From Devosia sp. Leaf420 (lineage in GTDB: Bacteria; Pseudomonadota; Alphaproteobacteria; Rhizobiales; Devosiaceae): a DNA stretch of 64,000 nt. The notes beneath the pieces were generated by a model. That model saw only the letters and a program-made list of their open reading frames with translations, was not told the origin of the DNA and searched no databases. The DNA lies in contig NZ_LMQU01000016.1 in NCBI RefSeq assembly GCF_001425445.1, positions 1 through 64,000 on the forward strand, in the 5' to 3' direction. The translations under genes were made by a program, and so were the position numbers. Of this stretch, positions 8,317 to 18,107 are shown piece after piece. The stretch's first letter is position 1, and every line of letters starts with the position of its first letter.

Positions 8317-9450
8317 TCAGCGATACCGGCGACGCTTGTAGATTGCCACCAGCCTTTGCGCCAATTTGGCATAGGACGGATAAGCGAAATGGCTTACCGG
8401 TGGCCGGCTCAGATATTCCGCGAACTCCTGCTGCGAGAAGCCCAGCTTCTTGCACACATATTCTGTGTCGTGCACGAGTGCTTCGGCGGGGTAGGGAGAA
8501 CCCGCAAGCTCAGCCAAGGCTTCGTCACGCGTTACTTCTCCATTCATAATGAGATCGGAGAGATGGATCCGCCGCTTGTCCACATTGAATTTGGTGGGTA
8601 GGATATGGGCTTGGTAGAATTTGGTGAACACCGACTCGTAGTGCTTGCCGCCATAATATCGCCAGCCCAGCTCGGTCTGCAGCGTTTCGATCGCGCCTGA
8701 CTTGCTGTAGGGTAGATAATTGAGAATGCTTACCGAACTGGTCTTGCGCACATAGTTCTGCCAGGCCATGCGCCAGATGCTGATCGTTGGATAGTGTTTG
8801 ATCGGCATCGTTCCAAAGCGTTTGTGGATCGATTTCAGGTTCAGCAGATCGAATTTGAAGTGCTGCCAGCTCTTCGGCATGATCGACTCTGTCGCAGCAT
8901 TGGTGCCCGACAGGATCGTTTTGATCCCATGTTTGTTGGCGATGTCGAACATGGATGCGAAAATGGCATGGTCGGTCACCATCTCGATATCGATCACATC
9001 GGCTTTGAAGTACGAGCGCTGAATATCGCGGAACTCATCCCAGTCGATGACGAAAGTCATGAGGTCGAGACCAAGATGCTTGACGATACGCTCGATATTC
9101 TCGACCGCCAGCTCAGAATTCCAGCCATTGTCGAAATGCACAGCGAGCGGCTTCAGGCCCAACTTAACGGCCTGATAGGCTACATATGAACTGTCCACGC
9201 CGCCGCTGAGGCCAACAATGCAGTCATATTCCCCGGATGCGCGGGCCTTGATCCCACGAACCACTTCTGCAAGCTGCTCCGACGCGTCGGGACGCTGAGC
9301 TGGAATCGATGCAACCTTCTCTTCATGCCCGCGGCAGTGATGGCAGATGCCATGCTCATCGAAGGTGATGTCAGGGTCAGTCGTGTCCATGACACAGCGC
9401 ACACACACCGTCGTACTATCCGTCATGGCGGCGAAACTCATATTTGACAT
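8317..9450 (-). CDS. N-acetyl sugar amidotransferase (WbpG-like)
   Basis: The 377-residue protein begins with a zinc-ribbon-like four-cysteine module (C16, C19, C36, C39 from the ATG at 9450). An ATP pyrophosphatase PP-loop, SGGVDSS at about 82-88, follows. It matches WbpG/WbuX proteins that convert an acetamido to an acetamidino group with ammonia from HisH/HisF. The next two upstream genes are exactly a HisF and a HisH, making the classic trio of Pseudomonas aeruginosa O-antigen loci. A TTG two codons earlier would also fit; the ATG overlaps no stop but follows the HisF stop region closely. Confidence 0.85.
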   Translation of the reverse strand: MSNMSFAAMTDSTTVCVRCVMDTTDPDITFDEHGICHHCRGHEEKVASIPAQRPDASEQLAEVVRGIKARASGEYDCIVGLSGGVDSSYVAYQAVKLGLKPLAVHFDNGWNSELAVENIERIVKHLGLDLMTFVIDWDEFRDIQRSYFKADVIDIEMVTDHAIFASMFDIANKHGIKTILSGTNAATESIMPKSWQHFKFDLLNLKSIHKRFGTMPIKHYPTISIWRMAWQNYVRKTSSVSILNYLPYSKSGAIETLQTELGWRYYGGKHYESVFTKFYQAHILPTKFNVDKRRIHLSDLIMNGEVTRDEALAELAGSPYPAEALVHDTEYVCKKLGFSQQEFAEYLSRPPVSHFAYPSYAKLAQRLVAIYKRRRYR

Positions 9451-9452
9451 GC

Positions 9453-10211
9453 TCAAACGAATGCCTTGCGCAGGTCGCTGGGAGAGGGATAGCTGATCAA
9501 CACAGCTCGATGTTTGCCTTGGAACACGAAAAACGCGCCGGCTGCAACGGCCGATGCTCCGGAATTGCGTATTGCCGAGACCATATCCGGTAGGTCCTTG
9601 GCACCACCCGATGCAATGAGCGGCACCTTCAGACCTTTGGAAACCCGGCTGATAAGATCGTGATCATAGCCCTGGAGGGTTCCGTCCCGCTCGACGCTGG
9701 TCAGCATGATCTCTCCCGCACCGGCCTCGTCACAGGCACGGGCAAAGCTCACAGGGTCCATGCCGGTTCGCTTCTGTCCACGGTTTCCGACAACCTCATA
9801 GCCACCAAGTAGTTTCTTGCGCGCATCGATCGACACAACGATGGCCTGACTGCCGAAGGTCCGTGCCGCTTCGCTGATCAGCGACATGTTGGCAACGGCG
9901 GCGGTATTCAACACCACCTTTTCGACGCCGATGGACAGTATCTTCTCGATATCATGGAGAGAGGAGATGCCCCCCCCATAGGCAAGCGGCATGAAGCACT
10001 CACTTGCCGCATCACGAATGACCTCGAATGCAGGCCCTGCTCCCTCGCCCGACCGAGTGATGTCGAGCAAGATGAGTTCATCGACTTCCTTGTCGTTGAA
10101 GATCCGAATGGCGTTGATCGGATCACCCACATATTTGGGATCCTTGAACTGGGTGGTCTTGACCAGACCGGTGCCCCGCAGAAGCAGGGTGGGTATGACA
10201 CGAGGCAACAT
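9453..10211 (-). CDS. HisF-like cyclase subunit 2 (HisF2 type)
   Basis: A 252-residue HisF-family barrel starting MLPRVIPTLLLRGTGLVKT. This start differs from histidine-pathway HisF (which has DV/DIKGG) and agrees with HisF2-type proteins of WbpG trios. It retains AYGGGISS, MLTSVERDGTLQGYD and IASGGAKD. The ATG overlaps the HisH stop (ATGA), so the pair is translationally coupled. It is only distantly like the HisF at 6257, which argues against simple duplication. Confidence 0.84.
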   Translation of the reverse strand: MLPRVIPTLLLRGTGLVKTTQFKDPKYVGDPINAIRIFNDKEVDELILLDITRSGEGAGPAFEVIRDAASECFMPLAYGGGISSLHDIEKILSIGVEKVVLNTAAVANMSLISEAARTFGSQAIVVSIDARKKLLGGYEVVGNRGQKRTGMDPVSFARACDEAGAGEIMLTSVERDGTLQGYDHDLISRVSKGLKVPLIASGGAKDLPDMVSAIRNSGASAVAAGAFFVFQGKHRAVLISYPSPSDLRKAFV

Positions 10212-10828
10212 CAGGCAGTCATTTCCGAGAAATTCCTGAGTAGCCACATGCCGAACTTGTGGCTCTTTTCAGGATGAAACTGCATCCCAACCAGATTTCC
10301 ACGCCGGTACGCGGCCGTGTAAGGCGTCGCGCCAAATGGCGCTGTGAGTAGTATGTCCGAGGGATCGTCGCATACGACATGATAGGAGTGCACGAAGTAA
10401 AAGCGCGTGTCAGGCCGCATGTGGGTTGTCATGGCATCGAGCTTGGTCGGCGTGACTTCATTCCAGCCCATGAATGGAACACGCTGCTCGCTGGTGGTCG
10501 GCTGGAACCGTATCGCTTTAGCCGGCACCCAGCCAAGGCCGGGCTGCTGTCCCTCTTCGCTGCCCTGCGTCATCAGTTGCATGCCGAGGCACACACCCAT
10601 GACCGGCACCTTTTCGACCAGCGCCTTGTGCGTCAGGATGTCGACGAGCCCGCGAGCATGCAGATTACGCATACCGGCATCAAAAGCACCGACGCCGGGC
10701 AATATGATGCTGGCTGCATCCTCGATATCCTGCGGCGTACCGGCAACCTTGAAAGGAATTGAAAGGCGCTTGAGCATATTCTGCATCGAGCCAAGATTGC
10801 TCACACCTGAGTCAATAACCGTGATCAT
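10211..10828 (-). CDS. HisH-like glutamine amidotransferase subunit 2
   Basis: A 205-residue class I glutamine amidotransferase with Cys80 in GVCLGMQ and His185/Glu187 in QFHPEKSHKFG. It forms the ammonia source of the WbpG-HisF-HisH trio. Its ATG overlaps the stop of the upstream putative glycosyltransferase and its stop overlaps the HisF start, both as ATGA. Confidence 0.84.
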   Translation of the reverse strand: MITVIDSGVSNLGSMQNMLKRLSIPFKVAGTPQDIEDAASIILPGVGAFDAGMRNLHARGLVDILTHKALVEKVPVMGVCLGMQLMTQGSEEGQQPGLGWVPAKAIRFQPTTSEQRVPFMGWNEVTPTKLDAMTTHMRPDTRFYFVHSYHVVCDDPSDILLTAPFGATPYTAAYRRGNLVGMQFHPEKSHKFGMWLLRNFSEMTA

Positions 10829-12264
10829 CAGCTACCACCATCACCACTGCTCACCCCATGGTCGCGCAGAAATCTAGCATAATTCATCTGCCAATTCGGC
10901 GCCCAAAGCTTATCGGCCGCCGAGCCGAGGCGGGACGAAGGTTGGCCTAACTTTGCCGCCAGCTCTTCCGCCGTCGTGAAAGTCTCGAAAAGATGCTCTC
11001 CCAACGCAAATTGCGACTTGGGCGTATCCCATACAAAGACGCGCTTCGCCAACCCTGCAGCCTCGAACAAGCCGGTGGACGTTTCCCCGATCACTGCTGC
11101 CACACCAGCCATGGATGCACTGATATCGGGCACCTGATCGATAGCGATAGTTTCAGCGATCACCATCTTGCTGATCTGCTGCCGCTCAAGCGGGTGCGGT
11201 CGAAAAATCAGACGCAGTCCGGCAGGAGATACGGCTTTCGCCAAGGTGGCCGCCATCTTAAGGCTCGCCGTTGTATCTAGGCCATCACCCAAGAAAAGCA
11301 CGACATCGCTGCGCGAGCCTTCGGGCTCAAGGCCCTCCAATGCATAGCTGCGGTGTGGATTGCCTACCGTAACGCGCTCTACAGGCAGGCACATCTGCTG
11401 ATTCCACCAATCTCCATAGGTCAGGAGATAGCGCGGCAGGCAGTGACGGAGCGCAGGTAGATCGAGCACGTCCGGACTGAAATTGTAGGCGTCGTGTCCG
11501 CGGGAGATAAGGCCGTGCTGATACTCAGCGGTGACGATGTTCAAATGGTTGGCCGCCGCCATCACGGTGGCGCCACCAGCATAGCAAGCTTCTTCCTTGA
11601 GCAGAATTTTGGTACCCAGACGCCTGAGCATGCCGATGTAGGCGGTATAGAGATGCGGCAACTCGCTTGCTCGGGCAGCAAGCCGTCGCTCCAGCAAACT
11701 CAGACGCTCGCCATCTAGAGCATAGCCGAGCAGGTCCTCGGAACGCTTGGCAGCTATTGCGAGCACGCTCTTTGCAATCTCTTGAAATTCGGCGCGGGGG
11801 GCAAGCCGGGACCTTAGCACCGCTGTTGCCTGTAGCGGCATATGATAGCGTATGGGCGACACGACCCTTGGAGCCCGCCAATTCCATTGAAACTGGTCCT
11901 CGATCAGCAGTGTCGCGCTTGGATTGGCCCGCACGAAGTGATCCGCAAGCCGGTTCATCCAGCCGCCATCTGAATGGATCATGCCAACCGCCGTGGCCAT
12001 CACCGTCACCGGGGCCTTCGGGAATCCGACGCGCATGTTATTGATCAGCGAGCGGACAGCGGTGTTCAGCATTCGCGACTTAGGCGCAGCCACGGCTGAG
12101 GATGGCACGATGGGCTGGGCGTAATATTTGTCCGACATGATAACGCGGAACAGGTGTGTGCGAATGAGCTGCCAGTACGGCACGCCAGAAACGGGGCAAA
12201 CGTAGCCCCATAGTTCCGGGTCGGCCTCTATCACCAATAGATCGCTAAGTGTGCCGGTGGTCAC
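10828..12264 (-). CDS. Putative GT-B glycosyltransferase, surface polysaccharide
   Basis: The 478-residue protein is not confidently assigned. Its C-terminal half has features of capsule-type GT-B transferases: YQHGLISRGHD, FRPHPLERQQ and GETSTGLFEAAG. These resemble the phosphate- or CMP-binding loops of polysialyl- and glycerophosphotransferase-like enzymes. No signal peptide or membrane segment is evident. Next to a CMP-nonulosonate pathway, it is a candidate for the nonulosonic acid transferase. The start is a GTG overlapping the flippase stop (GTGA). Confidence 0.5.
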   Translation of the reverse strand: MTTGTLSDLLVIEADPELWGYVCPVSGVPYWQLIRTHLFRVIMSDKYYAQPIVPSSAVAAPKSRMLNTAVRSLINNMRVGFPKAPVTVMATAVGMIHSDGGWMNRLADHFVRANPSATLLIEDQFQWNWRAPRVVSPIRYHMPLQATAVLRSRLAPRAEFQEIAKSVLAIAAKRSEDLLGYALDGERLSLLERRLAARASELPHLYTAYIGMLRRLGTKILLKEEACYAGGATVMAAANHLNIVTAEYQHGLISRGHDAYNFSPDVLDLPALRHCLPRYLLTYGDWWNQQMCLPVERVTVGNPHRSYALEGLEPEGSRSDVVLFLGDGLDTTASLKMAATLAKAVSPAGLRLIFRPHPLERQQISKMVIAETIAIDQVPDISASMAGVAAVIGETSTGLFEAAGLAKRVFVWDTPKSQFALGEHLFETFTTAEELAAKLGQPSSRLGSAADKLWAPNWQMNYARFLRDHGVSSGDGGS

Positions 12265-13538
12265 GCTGCGGCCCTTCCGGCCCGGAACCTAGGTAGCCAA
12301 GGCATTGGGTGAACCTTATGGGCGAGCGCCCAAGTCGATACAAACAGAACGAATTGCGACGCTGCAAAGGCCTGTGCCGCGCCAACAAGGCCATTGGTGG
12401 AGAGGAGAAGATAGGACAGGCCGGCATTTATAAGGCCCACGGACAATGTCAGTCCGGCCAGCCAAGCAGTCTTGCTGGCAAAAAAAATGTAGTTCACGAC
12501 CATCAGGTACATGCCGCCGAAGCAATAGCCGAGCGCGATCCAGCCAATCAACGGCGCCGCAGCCTGGAATTCCGGACCAGCGATAACGGATGTCAGCAGA
12601 GGGGCGGCCAAGGCGGCGAACAGTGCGCCGACCAAAAGCAGTAGACCATAGAGATAACTGAGGCGAACAATGGCGGCATCGCGGGTCTTGTCCTTCTGCT
12701 TCAGCGCTTCGATGAGCCAAGGGGCCAAGGCGCGGTTCATTGCATCAGTCAGCAAGCCAATCGCCATTCCCATCTGCACGGCAACCATGTAGACGCCCGT
12801 TTCGGCGCTGCCGATAAGCGACGAAATCATCACTCGATCGCTCATCGTCAAGAGCATGCCGCCAATCGCATGGGGCACGAGAGGCAGGCCAAAATGGAGC
12901 GCGTTTCGCACGTAGTCTCGGCTCGGCTGCGACGCCAACAGTCCGGCACGCTTGAGGCTAATCACAGCTATCCCCGCCAGAATGACTGCCGCGGCAACCA
13001 TTCCGAAGACTCGTCCATGCCAAGCAAGACCTAGACCCAAGACCAAAAGCAAGGAAAGTCCCAAGTCGAGGCCGGACTGTTGCAACCGGAAGGTGCCGAA
13101 ACTCCAAGCCTGTTTGGCCGACTGCCAGATTGCCAGTCTTATCTGGATAATAAAGAGCGCACAGGACATAGCCATGGCGACGATAAGAATGGTCAGGGGC
13201 AGGCCGGTGGCGCGCTCTATCAATGGGCTGAACAGAACAACCAGAAGCAGAACTGCGGCGGTGCTGCAGGCCAGGATAACGAGGCTGCTGGTCACATAGC
13301 GCGGGAAGTCCAGACTATCCCTTTCGAAATAACGCATGCCGACAGCACCATGAACACTCAGGCCGGTCAACGCGCCCAGTGCTGTGACCAGCACGCTGAA
13401 CATGCCAACGAGACCATATTCGGTAGGAGTCATGGCGCGCGTCAGCAATGGCATCAGCAAAAGCGGCAAACCTGCCGCTATGCCGGTGGTCGTAGCGTAA
13501 ATCAGGGCAGAACCAATGAGCGCCCGAGCAAATTTCAT
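12261..13538 (-). CDS. wzx: Polysaccharide flippase (Wzx/MATE-like)
   Basis: A 425-residue, strongly hydrophobic protein with about 12 predicted membrane segments by eye. The N-terminal segment [26 protein letters not shown] is typical of the PST/Wzx flippase family (TRxLxPxEYGxxx). It would move the undecaprenyl-linked repeat unit across the inner membrane. The coupled starts and stops on both sides place it inside the assembly operon. Confidence 0.85.
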   Translation of the reverse strand: MKFARALIGSALIYATTTGIAAGLPLLLMPLLTRAMTPTEYGLVGMFSVLVTALGALTGLSVHGAVGMRYFERDSLDFPRYVTSSLVILACSTAAVLLLVVLFSPLIERATGLPLTILIVAMAMSCALFIIQIRLAIWQSAKQAWSFGTFRLQQSGLDLGLSLLLVLGLGLAWHGRVFGMVAAAVILAGIAVISLKRAGLLASQPSRDYVRNALHFGLPLVPHAIGGMLLTMSDRVMISSLIGSAETGVYMVAVQMGMAIGLLTDAMNRALAPWLIEALKQKDKTRDAAIVRLSYLYGLLLLVGALFAALAAPLLTSVIAGPEFQAAAPLIGWIALGYCFGGMYLMVVNYIFFASKTAWLAGLTLSVGLINAGLSYLLLSTNGLVGAAQAFAASQFVLFVSTWALAHKVHPMPWLPRFRAGRAAA

Positions 13539-14635
13539 TGCTCGAAGAATTCCCCGATCGCCTGGCAGACCGCGTCTACATCATCGGAACCGAGATGTTC
13601 CCCTATCGGTAGGCTCAACAGCTGATCGGACGTTCGGGTAGCGAACATGTCCTCCTCAGCTTGCGCGTGGTTCTGATAGGCAACAAGGCGCGGCAGGGCG
13701 ATGGGATAGTGCACGCCGGTCTGAATATTGCGCTTGGCCAGGAATTCCGCGAGTTCATCACGCTTCGCAGTCCGCACCACAAACAGATGATAAACCTGCC
13801 GTGCCCAATTCATGCGAACCGGTGTCACGAGGTCACCAATGCCGGCAAGTCGAGCAATGTATCGGTCCGCTACGGCGATACGGTGGTTGGTCCAGTCGTC
13901 CAAGTGCTTGAGTTTGGCGCTGAGGATTGCGGCTTGGAGACCATCAAGCCGTGAATTGCGCCCCTCGAACTCGTGGTTGTATTTTGCGATACGACCATGA
14001 TTGGCAATCATGCGGAGGCGCTTTGCCAGTTCCGCGCTGCCCGTGGTGATGGCTCCTGCATCGCCATAGGCGCCAAGATTCTTGCCGGGATAGAAGCTGA
14101 AGGTTGCAACGTCGCCGATGGTGCCAACCTTCTTCCCGTCAAATTGGGCGCCATGAGCCTGCGCACAGTCTTCGATGATCCGCAAATCGTGCTCGTTTGC
14201 GATCTTGGCCAGTTCTGCCATGTCGCAAGGATGCCCATAGAGATGAACCGCCATGATGGCCTTGGTTCGATCCGTTATCTTCTGGCGCACGCTCTCGGGG
14301 CTGATGGTGTAGCAGCCAGGATCAACATCGGCGAATACAACCACATGCCCGGCGCGTGATACGGCTTCCGAACTGGCGATGAAGCTATTTGCGGGGACGA
14401 TGATTTCCGAACCAGGGGGCAGGTCGAGTGCCTCTATGGCAATCTCGATGGCATCGGTGCCATTTCCAACTCCGATGCAATGCTCAGCGTCCACCCATGC
14501 AGCAAAATCAGCCTCGAACTGCGCGACATATTTGCCACCGATAAAGGCGGACTGAGCGATGACATCGGCTATCGCGCTGTCAATTTCCGTCTTGATGGAA
14601 TTGTACTGGGCATTCAGGTCCAGGAACTTAATCAT
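13535..14635 (-). CDS. DegT-family sugar 3-aminotransferase (WbpE-like)
   Basis: The 366-residue protein is a DegT/DnrJ/EryC1 PLP enzyme. The internal aldimine lysine, about K185, is in [18 protein letters not shown], the sequence form of WbpE, WlbC and QdtB 3-aminotransferases. It differs from the FNGNK form of the 4-aminotransferase at 654. Two further operon genes, a WbpD-like acetyltransferase and a WbpB-like dehydrogenase, complete the conversion of a UDP-HexNAc uronate to its 2,3-diacetamido form. The TTG before the ATG at 14635 is a less likely start. Confidence 0.83.
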   Translation of the reverse strand: MIKFLDLNAQYNSIKTEIDSAIADVIAQSAFIGGKYVAQFEADFAAWVDAEHCIGVGNGTDAIEIAIEALDLPPGSEIIVPANSFIASSEAVSRAGHVVVFADVDPGCYTISPESVRQKITDRTKAIMAVHLYGHPCDMAELAKIANEHDLRIIEDCAQAHGAQFDGKKVGTIGDVATFSFYPGKNLGAYGDAGAITTGSAELAKRLRMIANHGRIAKYNHEFEGRNSRLDGLQAAILSAKLKHLDDWTNHRIAVADRYIARLAGIGDLVTPVRMNWARQVYHLFVVRTAKRDELAEFLAKRNIQTGVHYPIALPRLVAYQNHAQAEEDMFATRTSDQLLSLPIGEHLGSDDVDAVCQAIGEFFEQ

Positions 14636-15095
14636 CAATTTTCCTCAAAAAACGCGCCGGATTGCCGACGTAAATGCCTGGTTGGTCGATATCGCGCGTC
14701 ACGGTCGCACCGGCGCCAATGACAACATCATCGCAGATGCGCACCGGCAGGATTGTTGCGTTGCTGCCGATGGAGACCCTGTCCCCAATTCGGGTAGACT
14801 TCCACAAGGTCTTATCGCCGCGCGCAGGACCGCCCTTGGCAAACAGGTCATTGATAAACATGACGCCGTGTCCAACAAAGCAGTCGCAACCGATATCGAC
14901 GAATTCGCAGATAAAACTGTGGGACTGGACGCGCGTCCGAGCGCCGATGGTAACGGATTTCTGAATCTCGACGAAGGGACCGACGAAGACATCGTTACCC
15001 AGGCTGCAGCCATAGACATTGGACGGCTCAACGACGACGACACGCTCACCGGCCGTAACGTTCTTCAGTCCAACCTGCCGCAACTCGATTGCCAT
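14628..15095 (-). CDS. Hexapeptide N-acetyltransferase (WbpD/WlbB-like)
   Basis: A short 155-residue left-handed beta-helix acetyltransferase. Strings such as [39 protein letters not shown] and [13 protein letters not shown] match the WbpD/WlbB type, which acetylates the 3-amino group of UDP-GlcNAc3NA. It lies between the matching aminotransferase and dehydrogenase genes, overlapping both. Confidence 0.8.
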   Translation of the reverse strand: MAIELRQVGLKNVTAGERVVVVEPSNVYGCSLGNDVFVGPFVEIQKSVTIGARTRVQSHSFICEFVDIGCDCFVGHGVMFINDLFAKGGPARGDKTLWKSTRIGDRVSIGSNATILPVRICDDVVIGAGATVTRDIDQPGIYVGNPARFLRKIDD

Positions 15096-16153
15096 CAGTC
15101 GCGCCCCAGCCTGGTGACATGGTCCGACGAACCGACTTCAACCGGCTTACCGGTTTCGACGGATTCATAAATTGCATTGATCAACTGCAGGCTGCGACGT
15201 CCAGCTTCGCCGTCGATGACATATTGCCGGTCATTGCTGATGGCATCGACCACATGCTCATAATAAGCTTGGTGGCCGAACCCATACACATTGGGCGGAT
15301 TAACCGAGTGGGTTTCTATAACATCGGCATCGCTCGGCCCTGCGTCCAGAAAGTTCCAGACTTTCAGCTTGTTGACGGCAAAGCCGCCAATTTCTACCGC
15401 CCCGCGTTCGCCGAGAAGCGAGATGGAGCCCTCAAGGTCCTTCGGTCTGACAGCTGTCGTCGCCTCGATGATACCAAGTGCACCATTCATGAACTCGAGC
15501 ACAACGACTGCCGTATCTTCTGCCTCGATATCCACTAGGGCGGTCGAGGTCTTGGCGAAGACACTTCGAACAGGCCCCATCATCCACTCAAGCAGGTCCA
15601 CATGATGGCTTGCCTGGTTGGTCAGCACGCCACCGTCAAACCGCCAGGTCCCGCGCCAATTATCCTGAGCGTAATAGGACTGATCGCGGGACCAGCGCAC
15701 CCTAACGGTTCCCATGACGAGCTTGCCGAAGCGTCCTGCTTCCAGCGCTTCACGCAGCTTGGTAACGGGCACATTGAAGCGGTTCTGCTTGACCACGAAC
15801 AGCCGGATATTGGCGGCTTTGCAGGCGGCGATCATTTTGTCGGCGTCAGCGACGGTCAAGGCCATCGGCTTTTCGACGATGAGATGCTTTCGGTAGGGGG
15901 CGAGCGCTATGACATGCTCCGCATGACGACCGCTTTCCGTCAGGATCGTCACCACGTCAGGCTGCTGTTCGGCCATCATCTGATGGACATCTGTATAGTA
16001 TGGCACGCCGAACTTTTCACCGATCGTCCGCGCCTTCTCAATATCGAGATCGCAAACGCACGCAAGTGTCGCCCCTTCGATCTGCTTATATCCGAGCAAC
16101 TCGGAGTGCCGCTTGGCGATGCGTCCGCATCCCATCAGTGCAAAACGAAGCAT
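15095..16153 (-). CDS. Gfo/Idh/MocA sugar 3-dehydrogenase (WbpB/WlbA-like)
   Basis: The 352-residue protein has an N-terminal Rossmann motif, GCGRIAKRH, the family motif EKPMAL, and KQNRFNVPV, typical of WbpB/WlbA. These enzymes oxidise C3 of UDP-GlcNAcA before transamination. The ATG at 16153 has AGGAG six bases upstream. A longer frame exists but lacks family similarity. A WbpA-type UDP-GlcNAc 6-dehydrogenase, needed before this step, is not in the window; the only dehydrogenase remnant, at 140, is of the UDP-glucose type. Confidence 0.82.
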   Translation of the reverse strand: MLRFALMGCGRIAKRHSELLGYKQIEGATLACVCDLDIEKARTIGEKFGVPYYTDVHQMMAEQQPDVVTILTESGRHAEHVIALAPYRKHLIVEKPMALTVADADKMIAACKAANIRLFVVKQNRFNVPVTKLREALEAGRFGKLVMGTVRVRWSRDQSYYAQDNWRGTWRFDGGVLTNQASHHVDLLEWMMGPVRSVFAKTSTALVDIEAEDTAVVVLEFMNGALGIIEATTAVRPKDLEGSISLLGERGAVEIGGFAVNKLKVWNFLDAGPSDADVIETHSVNPPNVYGFGHQAYYEHVVDAISNDRQYVIDGEAGRRSLQLINAIYESVETGKPVEVGSSDHVTRLGRD

Positions 16154-16184
16154 TGGTTCTCCTAAGGCCAAAAGCCAAGTTGAT

Positions 16185-18107
16185 TTAATGGGCCTTCTCG
16201 ACGACAGGCGCGCCGCCTTCGGAAACAGCGGAGGTGCCGTCTTCCTGGATGAGACCAAACAAGATGCCACGAGCAGCACTTTCGTCGCGATCAGCGAGTG
16301 CTGCGGTCAGGCGCTCCATGGCGTGACCAATCTCCTGCAACCCGGCTTCGAAACCCGGCGCACGCATGATCTTGGGATGGGTCGTCATCTCCGCATTTGC
16401 CTGATCGTAGAAGAGTTCCTCGAACAGCTTCTCGCCCGGCCGCTTGCCTGTCACGACAATTTCGATATCCCCGTCGGGATTGGCCGCATCGCGCACCTTC
16501 AGGCCAGCAAGTCTGATCATGTTCTCCGCAAGGCTGCTTATCAGCACAGGCTCACCCATATCGAGCAGAAAGATGTCTCCGCCTCTCGACAAGGCGCCGG
16601 CCTGGACGATCAGTTCTGCGGCTTCATGGATCGACATGAAATAGCGCGTCATAGTTTCGTCTGTCAGCGTCAATGGCCCGCCGCGGCGAATCTGCTCCTT
16701 AAAGAGTGGTACGACGGAGCCATTGGAGCCTAGAACATTGCCAAAACGCACGGCGGAAAACCGCTGGCCAGTTCCCTTCGCCACTGCTTCGGACGCTTTT
16801 TGCTCGACGATGAGTTCGGCCCAGCGCTTAGTTGCGCCCATGACGTTCGTGGGCCGCACGGCCTTGTCGGAGGAGATAAGGACGAAGCTTTTGACGCCTA
16901 GATCGAAAGCGATGTCGGCGACCATTTTGCTGCCGAACACATTGTTCCGGATACCCTCGAGAACATTTGCTTCGACAAGAGGGACGTGCTTGTGGGCGGC
17001 GGCATGGAACAGCACATCTACGTGGTGACGCGTTATCGCGTCTTTCACCACATCACGATCGCCTACCGAACCGAGCACTGGCACCACGGACAGGTCCGCA
17101 TCGCCAGCCAACTCCCGATCGATATTGTAGAGGGCAAATTCATTGGCCTCGAACAATACCAAGCGCTGCGGCCCCCAATTGGCGATCAAGCGGCATAGCT
17201 CCGAACCAATAGAGCCACCCGCACCGGTCACCATGATCGTCTTGCCCTCGATCATCGCTCGCAGCAGCGCCGGCTCGGATGGTACGGATGAGCGGCCAAG
17301 CAATTCGTCGATGTCTATTTCGCGAATGTGGCTGATGGAGTACTTGCCCGACACCAGGTCGGAAATGGGTGGGACGGTCCGCAGCTTCACGCCGTACTGA
17401 ACAAAGCTCGATACAATTTCCTGACGGCTATTTGCTGTCAGGGAGGGAACCGAGAGAATAACGTCTTGCACGCCGTAATGAGACGCTAGATGCGACATGC
17501 TCGCGCGGCTGAAAACGCGGACGCCAGCGACATCTCTACCTTGCAAAGATGCGTCATCGTCTATGAATGCCACGACGCGATGGACACCTTGGCGACGCAG
17601 GGAATTGACGAGTTGAGCTCCGGATTCACCAGCCCCGAAAATAACGACTGGCCGCTTTTTTATTTCTGAACCGGTCGAACTCCATAGGACCTTTTTTGCT
17701 ATGAACCGGCTGCCACCGATCAGCATTGTAGAAATGGCCCAGTAAAGAAGTGGGACAGACCGGGGCACGACACCTCGCCCAGCCATTTCTGACAGAAACA
17801 CCATTACGACCCAGCACACAGCAGCAAGGGTCGTCGCCTGGACAATCGTCCATAGCGCCCGTTCGGGCAGGTAACGAATAACTGCTCGGTAGAGACCGAG
17901 CCGAATGAATATGGGAAGGGCGACAAGCGGCGCACTGGCGATGATAACGAACTGATCGACTGTGTTGGGTGGGGACCACGACCCGTATCGCATAGCAAAA
18001 CTTGCCCACAGCGCCAAAGATAGCGCCGTGACGTCAAACCCGATCAGAATAACGCGCTTCCATGGCCGAGGAAGATCGCCAATGGCGCCCATTACCGAAC
18101 TATTCAT
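16185..18107 (-). CDS. Membrane UDP-HexNAc 4,6-dehydratase (WbpM/PglF/CapD type)
   Basis: A 640-residue protein with four membrane segments in residues 15-140. A first Rossmann domain follows (GAGESG, 158-163), then an SDR catalytic domain with GAGGSIGSEL from 295. Instead of YxxxK it has Met423 and Lys427 in NVMGATKR, the S-M-K arrangement of WbpM/PglF/FlaA1 dehydratases. It would make the UDP-4-keto-6-deoxy-HexNAc that feeds the LegC-like aminotransferase. It may also supply the sugar used by the adjacent WbpL-like transferase. Confidence 0.87.
   Translation of the reverse strand: MNSSVMGAIGDLPRPWKRVILIGFDVTALSLALWASFAMRYGSWSPPNTVDQFVIIASAPLVALPIFIRLGLYRAVIRYLPERALWTIVQATTLAAVCWVVMVFLSEMAGRGVVPRSVPLLYWAISTMLIGGSRFIAKKVLWSSTGSEIKKRPVVIFGAGESGAQLVNSLRRQGVHRVVAFIDDDASLQGRDVAGVRVFSRASMSHLASHYGVQDVILSVPSLTANSRQEIVSSFVQYGVKLRTVPPISDLVSGKYSISHIREIDIDELLGRSSVPSEPALLRAMIEGKTIMVTGAGGSIGSELCRLIANWGPQRLVLFEANEFALYNIDRELAGDADLSVVPVLGSVGDRDVVKDAITRHHVDVLFHAAAHKHVPLVEANVLEGIRNNVFGSKMVADIAFDLGVKSFVLISSDKAVRPTNVMGATKRWAELIVEQKASEAVAKGTGQRFSAVRFGNVLGSNGSVVPLFKEQIRRGGPLTLTDETMTRYFMSIHEAAELIVQAGALSRGGDIFLLDMGEPVLISSLAENMIRLAGLKVRDAANPDGDIEIVVTGKRPGEKLFEELFYDQANAEMTTHPKIMRAPGFEAGLQEIGHAMERLTAALADRDESAARGILFGLIQEDGTSAVSEGGAPVVEKAH

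Noticed and set aside
5610..10828. HisH and HisF pairs as histidine biosynthesis
   Set aside because: No other his genes are present, a PP-loop amidotransferase adjoins one pair, and both lie in a polysaccharide operon.
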